Positions 32,051 to 41,057 of a DNA stretch of 41,602 bases are shown in pieces. The translations under genes were made by a program, and so were the position numbers. The notes beneath the pieces are model-generated. The model had not been told where the DNA came from, did not search any database, and was given only the letters and a program-made list of their open reading frames with translations. The first letter of the stretch is position 1. Every line of letters starts with the position of its first letter. The stretch spans positions 1 through 41,602 of the forward strand of contig NZ_JACHBZ010000028.1 of assembly GCF_014200575.1 (NCBI RefSeq), in the 5' to 3' direction. Origin of the DNA: Mucilaginibacter saanensis (GTDB taxonomy: Bacteria; Bacteroidota; Bacteroidia; Sphingobacteriales; Sphingobacteriaceae).

Positions 32051-32740
32051 TTGGAAACAATACTGAAGATTACAGATCTGAGTAAAACATATCAAAGTGC
32101 AGGGCGTACACTTACCGTGCTTCATGATATTAATTTTGATATTGCCGCAGGCTCAACCAATGCCATTGTTGGGCCATCGGGCAGTGGTAAAACAACTTTG
32201 CTGGGGCTGTGCGCGGGGCTTGACCGCTCCAGCTCGGGCTCGGTACAGCTAAGCGGCATCAACCTGAGTAATTTAACCGAGGACCAACGCGCCCAGGTAC
32301 GCAACCGGCATGTTGGTTTTATATTTCAAAATTTCCAGCTCCTCCCTACCCTAACCGCACTGGAAAACGTAATGGTTCCGCTGGAACTGCGGAACGAAAA
32401 AAATATTAAACTCAGGGCGCTTGACCTGCTCGACAAGGTTGGCCTGGCCGACCGCGGTCACCACTACCCATCACAACTATCTGGCGGCGAGCAGCAGCGT
32501 GTATCATTGGCCCGCGCATTTTCAAATGCCCCCCAGATATTATTTGCTGATGAACCTACCGGTAACCTGGATGCCGAAACCAGCGAAAAAGTGGTTAAGC
32601 TGATCTTTGACCTCAACAGGGAAGCTGGCACAACCCTGGTACTGGTAACCCATGACCTTGACCTGGCAGCCAAAACCCAGCGCATCATCAGGATTAAAGG
32701 CGGCCAACTGATAGCCGACGAAAAAACAATTAACGGATAG
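32051..32740 (+). CDS. ABC transporter ATPase, YbbA/LolD type
   Basis: 229 aa from a TTG start at 32051 (METILKITDLSKTY); no ATG lies near. It energises a membrane partner of the FtsX class. Motifs: Walker A GPSGSGKTT, Q-loop FIFQNFQLLPTLTALENV, signature LSGGEQQRVSLARAF, Walker B LFADEPTGNLD, switch LVTHDLDLA. The PTLTALENVMVPLEL and GNLD wording is typical of the MacB/LolD/YbbA subfamily, whose members drive lipoprotein release, toxin efflux or cell-envelope mechanics rather than classic import. It begins an operon with an 852-aa FtsX permease (6 bp downstream) and a TesA-like lipoprotein esterase, the same trio as ybbA-ybbP-tesA in proteobacteria. Confidence 0.95.
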   Translation: METILKITDLSKTYQSAGRTLTVLHDINFDIAAGSTNAIVGPSGSGKTTLLGLCAGLDRSSSGSVQLSGINLSNLTEDQRAQVRNRHVGFIFQNFQLLPTLTALENVMVPLELRNEKNIKLRALDLLDKVGLADRGHHYPSQLSGGEQQRVSLARAFSNAPQILFADEPTGNLDAETSEKVVKLIFDLNREAGTTLVLVTHDLDLAAKTQRIIRIKGGQLIADEKTING

Positions 32741-32746
32741 GCTGCC

Positions 32747-35305
32747 ATGGAAACCCTCGCTGTTAATTACAAACGAAAAATGAACATCGGCTGGCTGTTC
32801 ACCATGGCCTGGCGCGATAGCCGTAAAAACCGGTCGCGTTTGTTCCTGTTTATATCGGCCATTGTGTTTGGTATAGCTGCGCTGGTAGCTATTTATGCCT
32901 TTAAATACAATGTACAAAATGACATTAACGGGCAGGCGGCTACCCTTATCGGTGCCGATCTTTCCATATCGGGCAATAAGCCGGTTGATGCCTCTTTAAC
33001 CAAACTACTCGATTCCCTGGGTGATGAGCGTTCACAGGAACGCAGCTTTGCCTCTATGGCCTTTTTCCCGAAGAGCAAGGGCACCCGTTTAATTCAGGTA
33101 CGTGCGTTGCAGGGCAATTTTCCTTATTACGGCGCGCTTGAAACCACACCCGAGCAGGCAGGCACCACCTTTAAAAAAGGCCAGATGGCTTTGGTTGATA
33201 AAACCCTGATGCTGCAATTTAATGCCCATGTAGGCGACTCCATTAAAATTGGCAATAGCTTGTTTTTAATTAATGGCATTTTGAACCGCGCACCCGGCCA
33301 AAGCGGCGTGGTAGCGGGTATTGCCCCCGTGGTTTATATCCCCATGCAATACCTGGAGCAAACCGGTTTGTTAAAAATTGGCAGCCGCGTTAACTATAGC
33401 TTTTACTACAAATACAACAAGCCTGTAAATATGGACAGGCTCACCAAAAAAATTGATCCCATGCTTGATAAAGCGGGCATGAGGTACGAAACCATTGAGG
33501 GCCGTAAAGAAAGTACCGGTCGTAACTTTGGCGATCTGAGCCGCTTTTTATCTTTAGTGGGCTTTGTAGCTTTATTGCTGGGTTGCGTGGGTGTAGCCAG
33601 TGCCGTACACATCTACGTGCGCGAAAAAATTACCTCCATTGCTATTATGCGCTGTTTGGGTGTTAAAGCTTCGGAGGCTTTCCTGATATACCTGATACAG
33701 ATAGTTGGCATTGGATTAATAGGCTCGGTAACGGGCGCCGCTTTGGGCACCGCCATACAACACCTGCTGCCCGTACTATTTAAAGACTTTCTGCCATTCA
33801 CCATATCGGTACAGATCTCCTGGATGGCTATTGGGCAGGGTATTTTATTAGGCATTATTATATCCATACTTTTTGCTTTGCTGCCGCTTATATCGGTTCG
33901 TAATATATCACCGTTAAATACCCTGCGCCTATCGTTTAACGAGGCGGGCCTCTCGCGCGATCCCTTACGCTGGCTGGTGTATGCACTCATCATACTGTTT
34001 ATTGTAGCCTTCACCTTTTTACAGCTGGATAGCTGGCTCGGCAGCCTGTTTTTTACGCTCGGTATTTTGATAGCCTTTATGATACTGGCGGCAGTTGCCT
34101 GGCTTTTAATGCGGGCAATGCGGTTGCTGATCAATGGTTCATGGAGTTATTTATGGCGACAGGGCTTTGCAAATTTGTACCGCCCCAACAATCAAACCCT
34201 TATCCTGATGGTGTCTATCGGATTAAGTACCATGTTTATCTGCATCCTGTTCTTTATCCAGAGTATCCTGATCGGGCAGGTTAAACTGTCAAGCAGCGGC
34301 AATCAATCAAATATGATCTTGTTTGATATCCAAAATAGCCAAAAGGATGCGGTGGCGGCCCTAACCCGCAAACAGGGTTTACCTGTATTGCAGCAGGTAC
34401 CCATAGTAACCCTGCGGATTGAACAGATCAGGGGGAAAACAGCTGCCGATCTACAAAAGGACTCTACTATAAAAATACCACATGGCGTTTTTGCTTATGA
34501 ATACCGGGTAACGTTCCGCGATTCGCTCTCTGATTCAGAGAAACTAACCGACGGCACCTGGATAGGCAAGGCGGAACCAGGTAAGGACGTACCCGTATCA
34601 GTGGAGGAAAACCTGGCTAAACGCGCCAGCCTAAAAATTGGCGATAAACTGGTTTTCAACGTGCAGGGTTTACAAATGCCCGCTTATGTGGCCAGCATCC
34701 GCAAGGTAAACTGGGGCAAGGTTCAAACTAATTTCCAGGTGGTTTTCCCTACCGGGGTGCTGGAAGATGCCCCGCAGTTCCAGGTATTGCTTACGCATGT
34801 ATCCTCAAACAAGGTATCGGCTGCCTTTCAGCAGGCTATAGTACATAGTTTCCCCAATGTATCCGTGATTGATCTGGGGCTTATTTTAAGTGTGGTTGAT
34901 GAATTACTTAGCAAAATAAGCTACGTGATCCGTTTCATGAGCGCATTCAGCATCATTACAGGCATTGTGGTATTAATAGCCTCGGTACGCATCAGCAAAT
35001 ACCAGCGGATACAGGAGAGCGTGCTGTTGCGTACCCTGGGCGCAAGCCGGAAACAAATTTTCACCATTACTGCGCTGGAGTACCTGTTTTTAGGCAGTCT
35101 GTCGGCCCTAACCGGGATATTGATCGCTTTTGCAGGCAGCTGGCTGTTGGCTAAATATAGCTTTGAGATACCTTATACCGTAAGCTATTTGCCTGCGGTA
35201 ATATTATTTTTCATTATATCCATACTAACCGTTATCATTGGCTTGTTAAATAGCCGGGGCGTTTTAAATAAACCTCCGCTTGAAATTTTACGGACCAACG
35301 CTTAA
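32747..35305 (+). CDS. FtsX/YbbP-like ABC permease with two FtsX domains
   Basis: 852 aa. Residues about 25-45 are TM1 (LFLFISAIVFGIAALVAIYAF), followed by a large extracytoplasmic MacB-like domain, a block of three membrane segments with the first FtsX domain (about 265-390: VGFVALLLGCVGVASAVHIYVREK, IAIMRCLGVKAS), further membrane segments near 410-470, a second extracytoplasmic domain, and a C-terminal FtsX domain (VVLIASVRISKYQRIQESVLLRTLGASRKQ). The total of about ten membrane segments and two FtsX units matches YbbP (about 800 aa), not LolC/E. MNIGWLF at residue 12 is an alternative start. Coupled to the upstream ATPase; YbbAP in E. coli was linked to release of membrane-embedded hydrophobic molecules, the role here being inference. 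Confidence 0.93.
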   Translation: METLAVNYKRKMNIGWLFTMAWRDSRKNRSRLFLFISAIVFGIAALVAIYAFKYNVQNDINGQAATLIGADLSISGNKPVDASLTKLLDSLGDERSQERSFASMAFFPKSKGTRLIQVRALQGNFPYYGALETTPEQAGTTFKKGQMALVDKTLMLQFNAHVGDSIKIGNSLFLINGILNRAPGQSGVVAGIAPVVYIPMQYLEQTGLLKIGSRVNYSFYYKYNKPVNMDRLTKKIDPMLDKAGMRYETIEGRKESTGRNFGDLSRFLSLVGFVALLLGCVGVASAVHIYVREKITSIAIMRCLGVKASEAFLIYLIQIVGIGLIGSVTGAALGTAIQHLLPVLFKDFLPFTISVQISWMAIGQGILLGIIISILFALLPLISVRNISPLNTLRLSFNEAGLSRDPLRWLVYALIILFIVAFTFLQLDSWLGSLFFTLGILIAFMILAAVAWLLMRAMRLLINGSWSYLWRQGFANLYRPNNQTLILMVSIGLSTMFICILFFIQSILIGQVKLSSSGNQSNMILFDIQNSQKDAVAALTRKQGLPVLQQVPIVTLRIEQIRGKTAADLQKDSTIKIPHGVFAYEYRVTFRDSLSDSEKLTDGTWIGKAEPGKDVPVSVEENLAKRASLKIGDKLVFNVQGLQMPAYVASIRKVNWGKVQTNFQVVFPTGVLEDAPQFQVLLTHVSSNKVSAAFQQAIVHSFPNVSVIDLGLILSVVDELLSKISYVIRFMSAFSIITGIVVLIASVRISKYQRIQESVLLRTLGASRKQIFTITALEYLFLGSLSALTGILIAFAGSWLLAKYSFEIPYTVSYLPAVILFFIISILTVIIGLLNSRGVLNKPPLEILRTNA

Positions 35306-35309
35306 TTGT

Positions 35310-35990
35310 ATGCATCAATTCAAGATAACATTCCTGCTGTTTGCAGTGGTTGCCCTTGCCGCATGCGGCCAAAAAAAGAAACCGGCCGACAACCAGACAC
35401 CGGCAGCCGCTGTGGTAGCCACAGCCGATTCATCTTCGCAAAAAACGATAGTGTTTTTTGGCAACAGCCTCACTGCGGGTTATGGGCTCGATGATCCGTC
35501 AAACTCATTCCCTGGGGTTATCAAGAATAAGATTGACTCACTAAAATTGCCTTATAAAGTGGTTAACGCCGGTTTAAGCGGCGAAACCACCGCAGGGGGC
35601 AATGGCCGTATTGGCTGGCTCCTGAAACAAAAGATAGATGTTTTTTTACTGGAACTGGGTGCCAATGACGGCTTACGCGGCATTCCGGTTGATGGAACGA
35701 GTAAAAACCTGCAAAGCATTATTGACAAGGTAAAAGCCAAATACCCCGATGCCAAAATTGTGTTGCTGGGTATGATGGTACCACCCAACATGGGCGCCGA
35801 TTATTCCAATAAATTTAAAGCGGTATTCCCTGCCCTTGCATCAAAAAACAAGGTATCATTGGTGCCATTTCTTTTAAAGGATGTAGCAGGTGTACCGGCC
35901 TTAAACCAGGCAGATGGCATACATCCTAGCGTTCAGGGTGCTAAAATTGCCGCCCAAAACGTGTGGGTAGTTTTAAAAGATCTGTTATAA
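35310..35990 (+). CDS. TesA-like SGNH/GDSL esterase, predicted lipoprotein
   Basis: 226 aa from the ATG at 35310, four bases after the permease stop; the frame continues up to a TTG at 35280 inside the permease gene, but the signal sequence fits the ATG. A lipoprotein signal ends in LAAC with Cys19. The hydrolase has block I FFGNSLTAGYGL (nucleophile Ser53; the usual GDSL Asp is Asn52), the glycine block NAGLSGETTAGG, block III LELGANDGLRG (Asn), and DGIHPSVQG with the catalytic Asp/His. This is arylesterase/lysophospholipase TesA-like. As part of the ybbA-ybbP-tesA trio it may process lipids extracted by the transporter; E. coli TesA is periplasmic rather than lipid-anchored, so the anchor is a local variation. 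Confidence 0.94.
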   Translation: MHQFKITFLLFAVVALAACGQKKKPADNQTPAAAVVATADSSSQKTIVFFGNSLTAGYGLDDPSNSFPGVIKNKIDSLKLPYKVVNAGLSGETTAGGNGRIGWLLKQKIDVFLLELGANDGLRGIPVDGTSKNLQSIIDKVKAKYPDAKIVLLGMMVPPNMGADYSNKFKAVFPALASKNKVSLVPFLLKDVAGVPALNQADGIHPSVQGAKIAAQNVWVVLKDLL

Positions 35991-36006
35991 AGGCGGGTTT
36001 GCTTTG

Positions 36007-37296
36007 TTAATCATTTAAGGCCTGGTAAATCATAGCCCTGAATTTGTTTTGGATGGCATTATGCGGAAAGGGCCAGTTTTGAACAAAAAGCAGGCAAACC
36101 AGGTGTTCTTTAGGGTCAACCCAGTAAAGTGTTCCGTAAAAACCGCCCCAGGCAAATGAACCTTCGCTTACGCCCAGCTTTGCCGAACTGGCTGCTGTGG
36201 TAATACCAAAGCCAAGGCCAAATTTATCTTTATCGGCGTTAAGATACAGATCGCCTATCTGGTTCTCAGTCATTAGCTCAACCGTGTGGCGGGCAAGTAA
36301 ACGCTGCCCGTTATAAACACCGTTATTCAGCATCATTTGTAAAAAAATGGCATAATCCTTAATGGTTGAGCTTAAACCCGCCCCGCCCGAAAAATAGGTA
36401 CCACCCGCTACTTTAGGGTAATCCACATCAATTGATGGAAAGGTTGACGCGCTCCATTTTACCAAATGCTGCTGCTTATCCGGCGTATAAACTGCTACCA
36501 GCCTGTTTTGCTTGGCTGCGGGAATATAAAAATAGGTATCCTTCATCCCCAGCGGCTCAAATATGCGTTCCTTAAAAAACTGATCCAAGCTTTTGCCTGA
36601 TATTTTTTCGACCAGGTAACCTAATACATCAACGTTTAAGCCGTAGGTCCAGCGTTCGCCGGGTTGGTGCAGCAAGGGCATAGCGCCTAATTTGTTCATT
36701 TCATCGGCCAGCAGTATTTTTTTACTTACAAAGCCGCCGGGGATGCCTGCCTTACCGTATATGGCATTCATTTGCGGCGAGCCGATCTGTGCGTATTCAA
36801 TCCCCGAAGTATGGGTAAGCAGATCGCGGATGGTGATTTCCCTTTTGGCGGGGATAGTTGTATAAGAGCTATCCTTGGGGTTAAACTGGTCAACCACTTT
36901 AGGGTGCGCAAATGCGGGCAGATATTTAGAAATAGGATCATCAAGCAGGAACCTGCCCTCTTCAAAAAGCATCATTACTGCAACACTGGTAATGGCTTTG
37001 GTTTGTGATGCTATGCGGAATATAGCATCATTGTTCATCAGTTTTTTCTGCTCCTCGTCGGCAACACCGAATGATTTGTTGTAAACAATTTTACCGTTGC
37101 GGGCTATCAGCGCAACAGCTCCTTTGATATATCCCGAGTCTATATTCTGCGCTATGAGGTTATCAATACGCTGCAACCGCTCCACCGAAAACCTTTCAGC
37201 TACGGGATTACCCATCTGCAAGGTGTTATCCTGTGCCCAAACGCTGCCACTAAAGGCTATAAATAATAAAAAGAGTAAATTTTTTTTCTCCATCAT
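36007..37296 (-). CDS. Secreted serine hydrolase, beta-lactamase class C family
   Basis: 429 aa from the ATG at 37296 (MMEKKN); the next codon is also ATG, and a GTG at 37305 is possible. Signal peptide to about residue 21 (SGSVWA-QD). The serine-x-x-lysine motif is SQTK (Ser97, Lys100) in FRIASQTKAITSVAVM. The second motif is WTYGLNVDVLG, with the Tyr base present though spacing to Asn differs from the strict YxN. Near the C-terminus FAWGGFYGTLYWVDP stands at the KTG/HxG site as WGG. This fits esterase EstB/penicillin-binding-like hydrolases rather than a true AmpC, so activity on esters or peptides is likelier than antibiotic resistance. It is downstream of a LacI-type regulator (53 bp). 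Confidence 0.92.
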   Translation of the reverse strand: MMEKKNLLFLLFIAFSGSVWAQDNTLQMGNPVAERFSVERLQRIDNLIAQNIDSGYIKGAVALIARNGKIVYNKSFGVADEEQKKLMNNDAIFRIASQTKAITSVAVMMLFEEGRFLLDDPISKYLPAFAHPKVVDQFNPKDSSYTTIPAKREITIRDLLTHTSGIEYAQIGSPQMNAIYGKAGIPGGFVSKKILLADEMNKLGAMPLLHQPGERWTYGLNVDVLGYLVEKISGKSLDQFFKERIFEPLGMKDTYFYIPAAKQNRLVAVYTPDKQQHLVKWSASTFPSIDVDYPKVAGGTYFSGGAGLSSTIKDYAIFLQMMLNNGVYNGQRLLARHTVELMTENQIGDLYLNADKDKFGLGFGITTAASSAKLGVSEGSFAWGGFYGTLYWVDPKEHLVCLLFVQNWPFPHNAIQNKFRAMIYQALND

Positions 37297-37358
37297 ATTT
37301 AACACAACGTTTAGTTATTTAGTCGCCTTAGCTACCCATTCAACCTGTTTCGATGGTA

Positions 37359-38372
37359 TTACTTTGTCGAGTTCCTGATCTTTAATTCGGTTGCCAGAGT
37401 AACCTGGTGTTTTGCATCCACCTCCACAGTGGAGTTCAGTTTATTTAACAATATCGTGATCACCTGGTCGGCAATATCATCAATGGGTTGCGCTATGGCA
37501 GTTACCGGCGGATTGCTGAGCTCAAAAACCTCATAATCATCAAAAGCTATCAGGGCAATATCATCAGGCACCTTTTTATCAAGACTCCTAAATACTTTGA
37601 GGATACAGGTGCCCAATTGGTTATTGCCGCACAAAATGGCGTCAACCTCGGTATGCTCCTGCAAAAACGTTAATATGGGCGCTATGATCAGCTTTTCGTC
37701 GGGGTAAAAGTCAATCTCTTTAATCAGTGATTTCAGCGAACTTTCAGCTATGGCCTTCTTATAGCCACCAAGCCGTTCAACCATTTGCGTTTGCGGCGAA
37801 TTAAAACTGATGAAGGCAATATTTTTATATCCCTTATCAACCAGGTACCGGGTAGCATTATAGGTGCTGAATAAATTATCTACTATGACGTAATCAGTTT
37901 CAACATTGGGCAAATATCTGTCAAACAACACTACGGGCAAACCATCCTTGATCAGGGAACTGATATCTTCCTCAATACCCTGGGGCGGTACAATAATATA
38001 CCCGTCAACATGCCTGTCGCGAAACATGGCTATCAGCTCCTGGGTTTTTTGCGTGTCATTATCGGTACTGCTATAAATAATTTTATAACCATTCTTATAC
38101 GCCCTGTCCTCAATTTGGCGGGCTATGGTAGCAAAAAATTGATTGGAGATATCCTGCACCAATAAACCAATAATATTTGATTTGCCCGTGCGCAGGCTTT
38201 TAGCCAGCGAGTTTGGCTTATAACCAACTTCTTTTACATATTTTAAAACACGCTCAACCAGTTCATCACTTATTCTTTTTTCGCGCGCCCGGCCATTTAA
38301 TATGAACGAAACAGTAGTTTTAGATATGCTTAAGCTGTTGGCTATATCAACAATAGATAGTTTCTTCTTCAA
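37359..38372 (-). CDS. LacI family transcriptional regulator
   Basis: 337 aa from a TTG start at 38372 (KKKLSIVDIANSLSIS), since no ATG fits the family N-terminus. The helix-turn-helix is IANSLSISKTTVSFILNG (residues about 8-25), with the hinge helix region around SLAKSLRTGKS. Residues about 62-337 form the periplasmic-binding-protein-like sensor: NIIGLLVQDISNQFFATIARQIED, DGYIIVPPQG, LPVVLFDRYLP, DAILCGNNQLG, DIALIAFDDYEVFELSNPPVTAIAQPID. These regulators normally sense a sugar or related metabolite. No sugar-transport genes are next to it; the serine hydrolase gene 53 bp downstream is the only possible operon partner. A dyad at 38412-38438 upstream may be its own operator. Confidence 0.94.
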   Translation of the reverse strand: MKKKLSIVDIANSLSISKTTVSFILNGRAREKRISDELVERVLKYVKEVGYKPNSLAKSLRTGKSNIIGLLVQDISNQFFATIARQIEDRAYKNGYKIIYSSTDNDTQKTQELIAMFRDRHVDGYIIVPPQGIEEDISSLIKDGLPVVLFDRYLPNVETDYVIVDNLFSTYNATRYLVDKGYKNIAFISFNSPQTQMVERLGGYKKAIAESSLKSLIKEIDFYPDEKLIIAPILTFLQEHTEVDAILCGNNQLGTCILKVFRSLDKKVPDDIALIAFDDYEVFELSNPPVTAIAQPIDDIADQVITILLNKLNSTVEVDAKHQVTLATELKIRNSTK

Positions 38373-38392
38373 ATTTCCAGATGTTATTTATC

Positions 38393-38438
38393 CAAATATA
38401 TGATATAAAGGTTATACAAAAGAGCCTTAATTGTATAA
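38393..38438 (-). promoter_or_regulatory. LacI-gene promoter and perfect dyad
   Basis: On the minus strand TATATTTG (38393-38400) matches the TAnnTTTG -7 consensus, 20 bases before the TTG start. Just upstream, TTATACAA (38412-38419) and TTGTATAA (38431-38438) are a perfect 8-bp inverted pair separated by 11 bases, covering the -33 region. The spacing is wider than in typical LacI operators, so another factor or a hairpin is possible. The rest of the gap to 38595 shows nothing else. Confidence 0.45.
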
Positions 38439-38595
38439 GTTTCGCTATAAACAGAATAAAAATTAAATCAGTACAATACAGCAAATTGATTGCTGAGCCT
38501 TGGCGTGCAAAAAAAAAGATCGCCCGTAACAGGCAACCTTTTCAGTTATATATATAGGGAATTGAATATTAATAAGCTAACCGGCAAACTGATGC

Positions 38596-39462
38596 TTAGT
38601 GACGGAAACCAAACCCGCCCCTGTTATCAACCAAATGCTCGCCGCCATTGTTGCCACGGTCATGACCATTGTTGTCATGATTGCCTGAAGGCTGGCCGCC
38701 ACGGTTTTGGTTATTGTTCTGATTATTATTTTGGTTTGATCTGCCGCCCCAGTTACCGCGGTTCTGGTTATTATTCTGATTGGGCTGACCACCCCAGTTA
38801 CCACGGTTTTGATTTTGCTGACCGCCCCAGTTGCCGCGGTCATGATTATCATTCTGGTTTGGCCTGCCGCCCCAGTTGCCACGGTTTTGGTTCCAGTTGC
38901 CACGGTCATGGTTATCATTCTGGTTTGGCCTGCCACCCCAGTTACCACGGTTTTGGTTGTAGCCGCCCCAGCCGCGGTTATCATGATTTTGGTAAGCATA
39001 GCTTCCGCCATTGAACCTGCGGTCAAAACGGTGGCCCCAGTTACCACGGTCGCCGGCATAACCACCCCACCTTGACCTGTAAATGTCATGGTGAAGGTAA
39101 GGGCGTGGCGCACGTACCTCGTACCTTACAGCGCTGCGCCAGTCGTAATTACGATATGCACCTGGCAGGTAGGCTGCTGTTACCCAGCTGTTACCATCGT
39201 TATAATAATAGCAATGGTTAGGAACGCTGTAATAAGCCTCTACCTCCGGTAAATAGTAATAATCATCATTATAATCGGCTGGTATATCCTGATCGTCATC
39301 ATATTCGGGAGCCTGCTCAACTACAACAGGGCGCGGAGCGGGCACATACACACGGTGTACAGGTACGTTAATACCAAACTGTATAGATAATTGTGCCTGG
39401 GCTTTATTAGTAAAAAACACGGTGCCTGCGGCTATTGCTGATAATATGATTAACTTCTTCAT
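38596..39462 (-). CDS. Secreted Asn/Gly/Arg-rich repeat protein
   Basis: 288 aa. Signal peptide MKKLIILSAIAAGTVFFTNKAQA, cut before QLS. Residues about 25-145 are a Tyr/Pro-rich domain (VPVHRVYVPAPRPVVVEQAP, YYYLPEVEAYYSVPNHCYYY, SWVTAAYLPGAYRNYDWR) seen in many small Bacteroidota envelope proteins of unknown role. From about 145 to the end the protein is low-complexity, built of repeats of the form NRGNWGGRPNQNDNHD in at least five variant copies, and ends GGFGFRH. It is probably disordered and positively charged, perhaps polysaccharide-, nucleic-acid- or metal-binding; no function is known. The repeats are near-identical in DNA (38690-38960), so copy number could vary. Long frames in other registers over this repeat are artefacts of it. 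Confidence 0.85.
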   Translation of the reverse strand: MKKLIILSAIAAGTVFFTNKAQAQLSIQFGINVPVHRVYVPAPRPVVVEQAPEYDDDQDIPADYNDDYYYLPEVEAYYSVPNHCYYYNDGNSWVTAAYLPGAYRNYDWRSAVRYEVRAPRPYLHHDIYRSRWGGYAGDRGNWGHRFDRRFNGGSYAYQNHDNRGWGGYNQNRGNWGGRPNQNDNHDRGNWNQNRGNWGGRPNQNDNHDRGNWGGQQNQNRGNWGGQPNQNNNQNRGNWGGRSNQNNNQNNNQNRGGQPSGNHDNNGHDRGNNGGEHLVDNRGGFGFRH

Positions 39463-39747
39463 AATTGTTAAAATTTATATAGCTATGACGATGCTGCAAT
39501 GCAATGGTTTAATCCGTTTTATACATCTATGTTTAAACAGCTATAAAACAGAATTTAATTTTATTTTTACATATAAATAAGGAATTAAATATCACACAAC
39601 CTCAAAACACATTAATTATCTGCAAATGAGGGTTCACAAGTTGATGCTATGATCCTGATTAAAAAGCATTTGTCATAGTATTACTACAAAACAGATTTCC
39701 GTATTCACTGTATATTTATTTAATTTGATAACCATTAATCAATCACC

Positions 39748-41055
39748 ATGAAGAACAGAAGATTACTCTCCGCATTATTGCCTATAGGGGCAATAGCCGG
39801 CTTTATATTATTTAATGCATGTAAAAGCGGCGATAGTCCTGATCAAAAAAATGCCACCACCATCACCACTCATGTTATTGACGGCGGTGCAGGTTTAAAA
39901 TTACCCACCGGTTTTAACGCCGCAATTATTGCCGATAAGCTGGGCGGAACAAGAGAAATTTCCGTTACCCCGCAAAATGATATTTATGTAAAGCTAAGTC
40001 GTGCCAAGAATGGTAAGGGCATCTTATTTTTACATCAGGACGGCGATAAGGCAACTGTAAAAACCAGTTTCGGAACCTTTGGCGGTACAGGTGTTTATGT
40101 AAAAAACGGCTACCTGTATGCATCGTCAGACGAGGAGGTATTTCGTTATAAGCTGAATGATCAAAACGAGGTGATCAACCCTGATCAGCCCGAAAAAATT
40201 GTGACCGGCCTGTTAAGTCGCCGCGAACACGAAGCAAAGGCCATTACGCTTGATAACGATGGTAACCTGTATGTAAACATTGGTGCCTACTCTAATTCAT
40301 GCCAGGTTGAGGATCGTAAAAAAGGTTCAATGGGCCGCAAGGGATGCCCTATTTTAGACTCGGCCGGTGGTATATGGCAGTTTAAGGCCGACAAGCTGAA
40401 CCAACATTACGGTGATGGCGTACGTTATGCAACCGGCTTGCGCAACGTGGTTGGTTTTGACTGGAACCAGCAAAACAACCAGCTGTTTGTAATGCAGCAT
40501 GGCCGCGATCAGTTACATGATCTTTTCCCTGATATGTACACTACCAAACAATCGGCTATTTTACCTGCCGAGTGTATGTATGCCATAAAAAAGGGCGACA
40601 ATGCCGGCTGGCCTTATATGTATTATGACCAGGAACAACATAAAAAAATATTAATGCCTGAGTATGGCGGCGATGGCAAAAAAGAGGGCGGCGAAAATGC
40701 CATTGACCCTGCTGTTGCTTTCCCCGGTCACCTTGCGCCTAACGGCCTGCTGTTTTATACCGGCAGCCAGTTTCCTGAAAAATACAAGAACGGTGCGTTT
40801 ATAGCATTTCACGGTTCATGGAACCGCGCACCTGAACCACAGGCTGGTTATTTTGTAGTATTTCAGCCGTTTAAGGATGGCAAGCCAAGCGGCGAATGGG
40901 AGGTATTTGCTGATGGCTTTGCAGGCACCGCCGCCCAAACAGCATCTGGCCGGGCTGAACACCGCCCATGCGGACTGGCACAGGGCCCTGATGGCTCATT
41001 ATATGTAACCGACGACAACCAGGGAACTATTTACAAAATAACTTATAAAAAATAA
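39748..41055 (+). CDS. PQQ-type sugar/sorbosone dehydrogenase, beta-propeller
   Basis: 435 aa. The N-terminal hydrophobic segment ends FNACKSGDS; Cys25 could be lipidated though the lipobox is atypical, so it is an exported, probably membrane-tethered protein. The mature part is a six-bladed propeller of the glucose/sorbosone dehydrogenase family: LPTGFNAAIIADKL, GNLYVNIGAYSNSCQVEDR, GIWQFKADKLNQHYGDGVRYATGLRNVVGFDWN, LFVMQHGRDQLHDLFPDMY, MYAIKKGDNAGWPYMYYD and HGSWNRAPEPQAGYFVVF (His355). Members oxidise aldoses or other sugars and pass electrons on; whether PQQ is really bound is unproven. The gene is two bases from a cytochrome c gene, the probable electron acceptor. The 285-bp gap upstream (39463-39747) is AT-rich and holds both divergent promoters. 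Confidence 0.92.
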   Translation: MKNRRLLSALLPIGAIAGFILFNACKSGDSPDQKNATTITTHVIDGGAGLKLPTGFNAAIIADKLGGTREISVTPQNDIYVKLSRAKNGKGILFLHQDGDKATVKTSFGTFGGTGVYVKNGYLYASSDEEVFRYKLNDQNEVINPDQPEKIVTGLLSRREHEAKAITLDNDGNLYVNIGAYSNSCQVEDRKKGSMGRKGCPILDSAGGIWQFKADKLNQHYGDGVRYATGLRNVVGFDWNQQNNQLFVMQHGRDQLHDLFPDMYTTKQSAILPAECMYAIKKGDNAGWPYMYYDQEQHKKILMPEYGGDGKKEGGENAIDPAVAFPGHLAPNGLLFYTGSQFPEKYKNGAFIAFHGSWNRAPEPQAGYFVVFQPFKDGKPSGEWEVFADGFAGTAAQTASGRAEHRPCGLAQGPDGSLYVTDDNQGTIYKITYKK

Positions 41056-41057
41056 TA

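Noticed and set aside
36007..37296. AmpC-type antibiotic resistance beta-lactamase
   Set aside because: Only the SxxK motif is canonical; the YxN and KTG motifs differ, so an esterase or peptidase of the wider family is more likely.
38690..38990. Possible CRISPR array from regularly repeating DNA
   Set aside because: Repeats translate in frame into NRGNWGG units, spacers are not unique, and no cas gene is near.
38490..39113. Long frames on the plus strand (38490-39014) and in another minus-strand register (38577-39113) over the repeat protein
   Set aside because: They arise from the repetitive DNA of the secreted RGNWGG protein, which has the signal peptide and sensible composition. The alternatives are monotonous His/Gly/Tyr or Thr/Val strings without known features.
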